From assembly GCA_003480165.1 (NCBI GenBank), contig QUIQ01000008.1, positions 8,357 through 72,356 on the forward strand: a stretch of DNA of 64,000 bases, written 5' to 3'. Below are positions 57,941 to 64,000 of the stretch, in pieces. Both the position numbers and the translations under genes were made by a program. The notes beneath the pieces were generated by a model. The model was not told the origin of the DNA. It saw nothing but the letters and a program-made list of their open reading frames with translations, and searched no databases. The stretch comes from Firmicutes bacterium AM41-11. Lineage in GTDB: Bacteria > Bacillota_I > Bacilli_A > Erysipelotrichales > Erysipelotrichaceae. The first letter of the stretch is position 1. Each line of letters opens with the position of its first letter.

Positions 57941-58859
57941 TCATTGGTATGCACTGGATTTAGGTGGGCATGCTTGTCGATTTTATGATTTTTTAGAAGA
58001 AAAAGAATGTTCGTTGCCTTCTTTAATTGCTTGGCAAGATAAACAGGCGATTGCGGTAGGACAAGATGCTTTGCGCTATGTGTACAAAGATCAAAGAAAG
58101 ACAAGTGTAAAAGAACCATTGGATTATAATCGTATGATGTCTAGCGTAGCACCACTTGTACAAGCTGGTATGAAACAACTGGAAAGTTCCCATAGTGTGT
58201 TTCGTCCCCGGGCTTTGGTTGTTGTGCCAACCGAAACTTCCGAAGAACAATTGTATCATTGGCAAACCGAAATCAATAAAGCGGGGATTGCCAAGATTGA
58301 TTTTATGACTGTGATGGATGCTTTACAGACCATTGAACCAACCATGTTGATTCACTGTGGGCATACATATACCGAAATTGGTGTTTATTCCCATGAACAG
58401 CGCATTGTGTTAAAAACGATTTTCTTTGCGGGAAAACATGTCGATGAACTGATACAAAAAAAGATTGCAGAATTAAGCAATTGTTTAATTACGTTTGAAG
58501 ATGCCAGAGCTTTGAAAGAAGCGGCTAGTCAGGCTCTTTGGAAAGGGAAGAATGCGACACTTCTATGCAATGCGAAAAACCAGAGAAATGAATTCGTGCA
58601 AGTCACATGCAAGGCAATGGATCTTTGGCCTTGTATGAAAAGTGTGATTGATCAAGTGACGCTTTGGGCGAAGCAGTGTATGGAAAGAGTCAGTGTGGAG
58701 ATGAAAGAACAAATCCATGAAAATGGAATTTTATTAAGTGGTGGCATGGCTAATTGTTTTGGCTTACGCCAAAATCTTCAAGAAGAACTGAATCATCCGG
58801 TAATTTGTACAAATCGTCCTGAAAGTGATTTAATAGAGAATATGAAAGGATGGAAATAG
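57933..58859 (+). CDS. Divergent MreB-like actin-fold protein
   Basis: 308 aa. WYALDLGGHACRFYDF (phosphate-1 loop) and ILLSGGMANCFGL (adenosine region) mark the actin/MreB ATPase fold; IHCGHTYTEIGVYS fits phosphate-2. The sequence is far from ordinary MreB (GIDLGTxNxL is altered to ALDLGGHAC), so it may be a specialised or partly degenerate cytoskeletal protein. GGAGG precedes ATG 57933; it sits beside DUF1146 and tagO, consistent with cell-wall work. Confidence 0.75.
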   Translation: MFDHWYALDLGGHACRFYDFLEEKECSLPSLIAWQDKQAIAVGQDALRYVYKDQRKTSVKEPLDYNRMMSSVAPLVQAGMKQLESSHSVFRPRALVVVPTETSEEQLYHWQTEINKAGIAKIDFMTVMDALQTIEPTMLIHCGHTYTEIGVYSHEQRIVLKTIFFAGKHVDELIQKKIAELSNCLITFEDARALKEAASQALWKGKNATLLCNAKNQRNEFVQVTCKAMDLWPCMKSVIDQVTLWAKQCMERVSVEMKEQIHENGILLSGGMANCFGLRQNLQEELNHPVICTNRPESDLIENMKGWK

Positions 58860-59920
58860 CTTTGATTGATTTTCGCATAATATGGATACCTTTTCTTATA
58901 TCTCTAGCCCTGACCCCTTTAGTAAAAAAATATTCCAAATGGGCCAAAGCGTATGCTAAGGAAAACAATCGGACGGTACATCATGGCATTATTTCGCGAA
59001 TTGGGGGTATTGCGATTTTTATCGCTTTTATTACCACAGCTCCCGTTTTCTTGCATCCTGATCAAGCAATCAATGGTATTGTCCTAGGTGGATCGATCAT
59101 GTTCTTTACTGGTCTAGTCGATGATTTGATTGATATTCGCCCTCCGGTCAAACTCTTTTTTGAATTAGTGGCTGCCATTGTGTTGGTTGTGAATGGTGTA
59201 AGTGTAGATGTTATCCATTTGCCATTTGGCATTGTGATCAATCATCCGTTATTTTCTTTTTTATTTACGGTGATTTGGGTAGCTGGTATTACCAACGCCA
59301 TTAATTTAATTGATGGTCTAGATGGCTTAGCTGGCGGTATGTCCTTGATCATGTTGGTGGTTATTGGCTGCGTTTCGGTTCTTGAAAGACGTTTAGATGT
59401 TGCCATTTTAACTTTTTTATTAGCTTCAAGTACCGCTGGATTCTTAGTCTTTAATGCACATCCGGCAAGTATTTTTATGGGAGATTGCGGTTCCTTGTTT
59501 TTAGGTTTTATGATTTCCGCGATTTCTTTGTTGGGATTTAAAGGGTCAACAATTATTACTTTGGCCTTACCTATGTTGCTTCTATGCATTCCGATTATTG
59601 ATACACTAAGTGCGATTTTACGCCGTACCATTAAAGGAATGAAATTTATGCAAGCGGATAAAAGTCATATACATCATTTGTTGATGGCACAATTTGGTCA
59701 TCAAAATACGGTGATTATCATGTGTGGTATGACAACCTTATTTGGTTTATGTGCATACGCTTATTTAATTAACACAACCATTGGTTTTACAGTAATGATG
59801 CTTCTGCTTTTAGTGATGGAATTATTTATTGAAAAGAGTGCAATGATTTCAGAACACTTCCATCCTTTAATTGGTTTGTATCATCGGATTGTACATCGTA
59901 TAAAATCCATTCGACAATGA
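58850..59920 (+). CDS. tagO: Undecaprenyl-phosphate GlcNAc-1-phosphate transferase (TagO/WecA type)
   Basis: 356 aa with about ten membrane helices. MraY-family motifs: GLVDDLIDIRPPVK (DD motif), NAINLIDGLDGLAGG, FMGDCGSLFLGFM, and DKSHIHHLLM (HIHH motif of WecA/TagO). It starts teichoic acid or polysaccharide synthesis by loading GlcNAc-1-phosphate onto undecaprenyl phosphate. Overlaps the MreB-like gene by 10 nt. Confidence 0.92.
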   Translation: MEIALIDFRIIWIPFLISLALTPLVKKYSKWAKAYAKENNRTVHHGIISRIGGIAIFIAFITTAPVFLHPDQAINGIVLGGSIMFFTGLVDDLIDIRPPVKLFFELVAAIVLVVNGVSVDVIHLPFGIVINHPLFSFLFTVIWVAGITNAINLIDGLDGLAGGMSLIMLVVIGCVSVLERRLDVAILTFLLASSTAGFLVFNAHPASIFMGDCGSLFLGFMISAISLLGFKGSTIITLALPMLLLCIPIIDTLSAILRRTIKGMKFMQADKSHIHHLLMAQFGHQNTVIIMCGMTTLFGLCAYAYLINTTIGFTVMMLLLLVMELFIEKSAMISEHFHPLIGLYHRIVHRIKSIRQ

Positions 59921-59967
59921 GAAATCATTGTCATTTTTTTGTAAGAAGTATTTGTTTTAATAGAAGT

Positions 59968-60504
59968 ATGGAAGTAAAAGACTGGCTGAAACAAGATGCT
60001 TTCTCCTTTGAACAATTTTATGGAGAAGCCCAAAAAGAAGAAAAGAACTTATTGGTGGCAATGAGTGAAAAAGAAAAACACGATTATTTGATATCCAAAG
60101 TCAACTATTGCCAACGAAAGACGAGCGTATCTAATCTAGAACAAGGTGTTCGAATCCGTAAAGGGGATATTTGTTTTATCGACTATGGTCTTTCGTATGT
60201 TTGTGAAGTAGCCTATCAGCACTTTGGTCTGATTCTTTCCTTAGTTCATGGCAAAGCTTTTGTAGTTCCTTTAGGCGGAAATCAGAAAACGCTAAAAAGT
60301 GCCAAAGGAAAAAATAATCCTCAAGGCAAAAGACATTTAATGGCCTTAGGGGAAGTCAAAGGCTTATCGAAGAGCAGTGTTCTCTTTTTAAATGATACCA
60401 AATGGATCAATACGGCTCGTATTATTGATGTGAAAGCGCATTTGAATCCGAAGGAAGCGCTATTCCAAGAAATCCGTCGCCGAATTATAGAGTTGATAGT
60501 ATAA
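59968..60504 (+). CDS. PemK/MazF-fold protein
   Basis: 178 aa. The region from residue about 58 (GVRIRKGDICFIDYGLSYVC then EVAYQHFGLILSLVHGKAFV) matches the MazF/PemK endoribonuclease fold; KSSVLFLNDTKWINTARI contains the later strand. No antitoxin is adjacent, and the protein is longer than ordinary MazF with an N-terminal helical extension. Either a solitary toxin-like RNase or a housekeeping variant. TTTTAATAG immediately precedes the ATG; no ribosome binding site. Confidence 0.75.
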   Translation: MEVKDWLKQDAFSFEQFYGEAQKEEKNLLVAMSEKEKHDYLISKVNYCQRKTSVSNLEQGVRIRKGDICFIDYGLSYVCEVAYQHFGLILSLVHGKAFVVPLGGNQKTLKSAKGKNNPQGKRHLMALGEVKGLSKSSVLFLNDTKWINTARIIDVKAHLNPKEALFQEIRRRIIELIV

Positions 60505-60528
60505 TAGGGCAATAAAGAAGGTGTTTTC

Positions 60529-61224
60529 ATGTTTTATATTGATCAATGGTATCTGATTCTTGTGGTTCCAGCGCTTTTGTTTACCGGTTATGCGCAATGG
60601 AAAGTGAAGAGTACCTATGCTAAGTGGCGGGCATATCCAAATTCCAGGGGTATGACAGGGGCTGAAGTAGCCCAATATATGTTGGAACAAAATGGAATTC
60701 AGGATGTTTCGATACAAGAGATTTCTGGAGAATTAACCGATCACTATGATCCACGCTCGAATGTAGTTAATTTATCGCGTGAAGTATACGAAGGAACAAG
60801 TATTGCTTCGATTGGTATTGCGTGTCATGAAGTGGGCCATGTGATTCAACATCATGTGGGATATTTTCCAATTAAAATTCGTATGGCTATTATCCCTTTG
60901 ACGAATTTAGGTTCTACTTTGGCAATGCCTTTGATTGTTTTAGGCTTAGTCATTAATGCGACGCGCTTAGCGTGGTTGGGTGTTTTATGTTTTTCTTTAT
61001 CTACGCTTTTTCAATTGGTGACACTACCGGTTGAATTTGATGCAAGTCATCGGGCCTTAAAGACCATTGAAGATTGTGGCTTGTTTGAAGGCAGTGATGC
61101 ACGAGGCGCCAAGGCTGTCTTAGTGGCAGCGGCTTTAACGTATGTAGCGGCTCTATTTGTCAGTTTGATGCAGCTTTTGCGTTGGGTTATAATTATTGCT
61201 TCATCACAACGTGATGACAATTAA
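60529..61224 (+). CDS. Membrane zinc metallopeptidase (YugP-like)
   Basis: 231 aa. Two or more membrane segments and the zinc site IACHEVGHVIQHHVGYFP (HExxH) near residue 105; DASHRALKTIEDCG contributes a third ligand region. Family PF04298 (neutral zinc metallopeptidase), substrates unknown. AGGTG-like ribosome binding site before the ATG. Confidence 0.9.
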   Translation: MFYIDQWYLILVVPALLFTGYAQWKVKSTYAKWRAYPNSRGMTGAEVAQYMLEQNGIQDVSIQEISGELTDHYDPRSNVVNLSREVYEGTSIASIGIACHEVGHVIQHHVGYFPIKIRMAIIPLTNLGSTLAMPLIVLGLVINATRLAWLGVLCFSLSTLFQLVTLPVEFDASHRALKTIEDCGLFEGSDARGAKAVLVAAALTYVAALFVSLMQLLRWVIIIASSQRDDN

Positions 61225-61228
61225 AAAA

Positions 61229-61251
61229 ACGAGTGATAGTCACTCGTTAGT
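61229..61251. terminator. Bidirectional terminator
   Basis: AACGAGTGA, TAG, TCACTCGTT with an A run upstream; on the minus strand the run is T. Overlaps the HD gene stop. Confidence 0.75.
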
Positions 61252-61756
61252 CTAAATGATATTGAAGGCGCATAGCCTTTGATAAATAGCGAATATTCAT
61301 CATTTCACAGATGGCACATACTTTATCCATAATCGATACCAGAATTCCTTCGCGATGTTTTGGCGGAATGGGGGTTAAAGGAAACATGTGGCGGGCAATG
61401 ATGTTCGCTTCTAAATCGTTAATTTGAAAGTCTTGGAAAGCTTTTTCTTTGGCAATACGCGGATGGTTAAATCCATGCCATTTATGGGAATCATCTTTTT
61501 CATGCCAATCATAGAGAAAATAATCATGGAGTAAAGCTCCTCGGATTAAAGCTTGTTCATCAAAACGGAAAGGCAAGTGGCTCGCAATAAAATAGCTTGT
61601 ATAGGCAACGCCAATGGAATGTTCATAGACACTCGTTCCGCGGTGTTGCGTAAAATGACGTTCTTTATTCATATGTTTTGATGAAGTGATCGTATGACCT
61701 AAACAAGTAAATTTTAATTGTGTAGAAGTTAATGGTTTTAATTTTTTTCTTTCCAT
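61247..61756 (-). CDS. HD-domain phosphohydrolase
   Basis: 169 aa from the ATG preceded by AAAGGAAAG. HD motif: HRGTSVYEHSIGVAYTSYFI (His), RGALLHDYFLYDW (HD). Small single-domain HD hydrolases of this type act on nucleotides; the substrate is not evident. Divergent from ruvA. Confidence 0.86.
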   Translation of the reverse strand: MERKKLKPLTSTQLKFTCLGHTITSSKHMNKERHFTQHRGTSVYEHSIGVAYTSYFIASHLPFRFDEQALIRGALLHDYFLYDWHEKDDSHKWHGFNHPRIAKEKAFQDFQINDLEANIIARHMFPLTPIPPKHREGILVSIMDKVCAICEMMNIRYLSKAMRLQYHLD

Positions 61757-61836
61757 AGACTTTCCTTTCTTTGCTAAAATGATTATATGAATCACAGAAA
61801 GAAAATACAAGAATAAATTCATAGAAAGGATTTGTT

Positions 61837-62409
61837 ATGATTGCATTTGTAGAAGGAACCGTCCGCCTGATTCGTCAAGAAACCATTGTCCTTGACGTGC
61901 AAGGGGTTGGCTATGAACTCTATGTCAGCCGCCCGGAAGCGCAAAAAATCGGCAGTGAGGTTTTTTATTATACGTACCAACATGTCCGGGAAGATGCCAT
62001 TCTTCTTTTTGGCTTTGAAAAAGAAGAAGATTATGAAGTTTTTATGCGTTTGATCAATGTGCGTGGCATTGGACCGAAAAGCGCTTTAAATATTCTAGGT
62101 GTAATCAGTGGACAAGAGATGATTCAAGCCATTGAAAACGATGATATTAAGCGTTTAAAATCTTTGCCAGGTATTGGTGCGAAAACGGCAGGACAAATTG
62201 TTTTGGATCTTAAAGGAAAATTTGTACCCGTTGAAACCAAAGCAGAGGAAAAGGTGGAAAATCCGGCTTGGCAAGAAACGCAGGAGGCTTTGGAGACCAT
62301 GGGCTTTAAAGCCAGCCAATTAACAGAAGTGAAGAAAGAATTAGCTTCACAAAAGGATTTAACGACATCGCAAATGTTACGAAAAGCATTGCGTTTATTA
62401 GGTAATTAA
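61837..62409 (+). CDS. ruvA: Holliday junction branch migration protein RuvA
   Basis: 190 aa: [29 protein letters not shown], then the two helix-hairpin-helix motifs [14 protein letters not shown] and [18 protein letters not shown], and the C-terminal domain binding RuvB. First gene of ruvAB; AAAGGA precedes the ATG. Confidence 0.97.
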   Translation: MIAFVEGTVRLIRQETIVLDVQGVGYELYVSRPEAQKIGSEVFYYTYQHVREDAILLFGFEKEEDYEVFMRLINVRGIGPKSALNILGVISGQEMIQAIENDDIKRLKSLPGIGAKTAGQIVLDLKGKFVPVETKAEEKVENPAWQETQEALETMGFKASQLTEVKKELASQKDLTTSQMLRKALRLLGN

Positions 62410-62425
62410 GAAAGGAGATGTTTTC

Positions 62426-63433
62426 TTGGAAAGAGAAGTATCGGCAGATCTACAAGAACAAGATGGCTTAGAAACCAGTCTTCGTCCATCGAATTTAGAT
62501 GAATATATTGGACAAAAGAATTTAAAAGAGAATTTATCAGTCTTTATATCAGCTGCGAAACAAAGACAAGAAGCCCTGGATCATGTTTTATTGTATGGAC
62601 CACCTGGGTTAGGAAAAACAACTTTGGCATATATTTTGGCCAATGAAATGCATGGGCATTTAAAACCAACAAGTGGACCTTCTATTGAAAAAAGTGGCGA
62701 TTTAGCGGCTTTGTTGAGTACGTTAGAGCCAGGAGATGTATTGTTTATTGATGAAATTCATCGCTTGCCCAAACAAGTAGAGGAAATCCTCTATCCGGCA
62801 ATGGAAGATTATTGTTTGGATATTGTTGTGGGAAAAGACAGTGCGACTACGCATAGTATTCGCTTAGAACTGCCTCCATTTACTTTGGTTGGGGCTACTA
62901 CGCGAGCTGGCGATTTAAGTGCTCCCTTACGCGATCGTTTTGGGATTGTTTCGCAATTGGAATATTATTCACTAGAGGAACTTTCGCAAATTGTGGCACG
63001 TACCAGTCGGGTTATGCAAACCGAAACCGATAGTGATGCGGTGCGCGAAATTGCTTTGCGCTCACGTGGTACGCCACGCATTGCCAATCGTTTATTCCGT
63101 AGAGTTCGGGACTTTGCCCAAGTCTATAACGAAGGTCAAATTTCTTTGGATATTGCGAAAACGGCGTTGGATCGACTCCAAGTAGATCAGTTGGGCTTGG
63201 ATAGTGTGGATCATCGTTATTTACGTGGAATTATTGAACGCTTTAAAGGTGGACCGGTTGGTTTAGAGGCCATTGCTTCCAGCATTGGTGAAGAGCCTAG
63301 CACGATTGAAGATGTGTATGAACCATATTTGCTTCAGATTGGCTTTATCAATCGTACTCCAAGGGGTCGTGTCGCAACGCAAAAGGCTTACGAGCATTTA
63401 AAAATCAATTACCAAGAAGGACTTTTTGACTGA
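62426..63433 (+). CDS. ruvB: Holliday junction helicase RuvB
   Basis: 335 aa from TTG (AAAGGAG 8 nt upstream). Sequence [19 protein letters not shown], Walker [18 protein letters not shown], Walker [17 protein letters not shown], sensor [18 protein letters not shown] and arginine finger region. Motor of Holliday junction migration with RuvA. The stop overlaps the next gene by 1 nt. Confidence 0.97.
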   Translation: MEREVSADLQEQDGLETSLRPSNLDEYIGQKNLKENLSVFISAAKQRQEALDHVLLYGPPGLGKTTLAYILANEMHGHLKPTSGPSIEKSGDLAALLSTLEPGDVLFIDEIHRLPKQVEEILYPAMEDYCLDIVVGKDSATTHSIRLELPPFTLVGATTRAGDLSAPLRDRFGIVSQLEYYSLEELSQIVARTSRVMQTETDSDAVREIALRSRGTPRIANRLFRRVRDFAQVYNEGQISLDIAKTALDRLQVDQLGLDSVDHRYLRGIIERFKGGPVGLEAIASSIGEEPSTIEDVYEPYLLQIGFINRTPRGRVATQKAYEHLKINYQEGLFD

Positions 63434-63942
63434 TGGAACAAGCGAGCAATTGTTACGTTTTGATGACGGCTTCTTCTAAAGAAGAGGAAGTATGCCGTTT
63501 CTTAAATGAGAACGAGGGCATCGATGCTTTTAGTCCCAAAATGGAATTTTATCATCGCGTTGCAGATGAAATTCGCCTAAAGACGCTTTTTCCAGGATAT
63601 ATTTTTGTGTTGACAACGCTGAATCAAAAGGAGGTCGATGAACGGTTTCGGCATTTTCCTTTGAAAAATACCTCTTTTAAAGAATTGAAGTATGAAGGGG
63701 TCTCGGCTCTAAAACCCGAAGAGAAGCAGATTCTGCGTATGTTGCTGGATGAAAAGCGTATCTTGCGTATGTCAAAAGGGATACTGCTGAATAAAAAACT
63801 GCATGTTTTAGAAGGGCCTTTAACGGGAATGGATGAATATATCATTAAGTATGATAAACACAATCGTTTGGCTACCCTAAATTTGACTTTCCTAGATCAG
63901 CGTTGGGTAGTTGGGGTATTATGTAAAGAAAACGACCGATGA
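63433..63942 (+). CDS. NusG-paralogue antiterminator (LoaP/UpxY-like)
   Basis: 169 aa. N-terminal NGN domain: NCYVLMTASSKEEEVCRFLN, PKMEFYHRVADEIRLKTLFP, GYIFV (the LFPGYIFV core), then a C-terminal KOW-like part (LHVLEGPLTGMDEYIIKYDK). LoaP-type paralogues act on long polysaccharide operons. The next gene would lie past the right edge, so the target is not visible. Overlaps ruvB by 1 nt. Confidence 0.85.
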   Translation: MEQASNCYVLMTASSKEEEVCRFLNENEGIDAFSPKMEFYHRVADEIRLKTLFPGYIFVLTTLNQKEVDERFRHFPLKNTSFKELKYEGVSALKPEEKQILRMLLDEKRILRMSKGILLNKKLHVLEGPLTGMDEYIIKYDKHNRLATLNLTFLDQRWVVGVLCKENDR

Positions 63943-64000
63943 TGATACAACCTTAGTCAAGTAGACATGGGAAATATTTAAAAATCTCATCGATCAACAA
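63943..64000 (+). other. Sequence after the NusG paralogue at the window edge
   Basis: 58 nt without a recognisable gene, cut by the window. A LoaP-responsive leader would be expected around here, but nothing can be asserted. Confidence 0.3.

Overview
The window is a low-GC Firmicutes chromosome, most likely Erysipelotrichia-like (my inference from gene content and sequence feel; no rRNA marker is present). It is interrupted by one foreign, GC-rich integrative and conjugative element (ICE) of about 28.6 kb, at 25803-54439.

Host, left side (1-25802): an orphan C-terminus; glmU (short form)-prs-ArsC/Spx-like; tatD; a DUF3284 protein; a membrane-anchored glucosaminidase; prfA-prmC-map; a HAD phosphatase; a cytidylate kinase-like protein; a PadR/DUF1700/DUF4097 envelope-stress-type operon; a MetE-like methyltransferase; a decayed IS3 transposase end; an NCS2 purine permease; a YoaP-type acetyltransferase; a split ThrE exporter; addB-addA; and xpaC-telA-pyruvate-kinase-C-like. 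Most genes are separated by clear hairpin-plus-T-tract terminators.

ICE (25803-54439): it is inserted at codon 70 of a membrane diguanylate cyclase gene. The two gene halves rejoin in frame if the element is removed, and the element ends form a near-perfect symmetric attP. The backbone runs on the + strand: ParB/KorB-like protein, nucleotide-handling protein, cytosine methyltransferase with a second gene overprinted in another frame, ArdA antirestriction, PcfB, VirD4 coupling ATPase, Maff2, VirB6-like, SpoVG-like, PrgI, VirB4, NlpC/P60 hydrolase, DUF4315, DUF4366, Cys-rich proteins, MobC and MobP-type relaxase. A lower-GC cargo module follows (45.4-50.9 kb): XRE and MerR-like regulators, a response regulator and histidine kinase, a BcrA/LanF-type ABC exporter and a lipoprotein, most simply read as antimicrobial-peptide resistance. 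The right end carries a sigma-like regulator, two small proteins and a large serine recombinase.

The most unusual feature is a family of 18 dispersed 23-bp palindromes (half-site CTTCGGGYCA, 3-nt centre). They occur only in the ICE backbone, usually 0-8 nt after a stop codon and just ahead of the next ribosome binding site. The variable positions of the two arms do not covary, which argues for a DNA-protein site rather than an RNA hairpin. The ParB/KorB-like protein at the left end is the obvious candidate ligand (inference).

Host, right side (54440-64000): the 3' half of the diguanylate cyclase gene; rnmV-rsmA; ispE-DUF1146-divergent MreB-like-tagO; a MazF/PemK-fold protein; a zinc metallopeptidase; an HD hydrolase; ruvA-ruvB; and a NusG paralogue.
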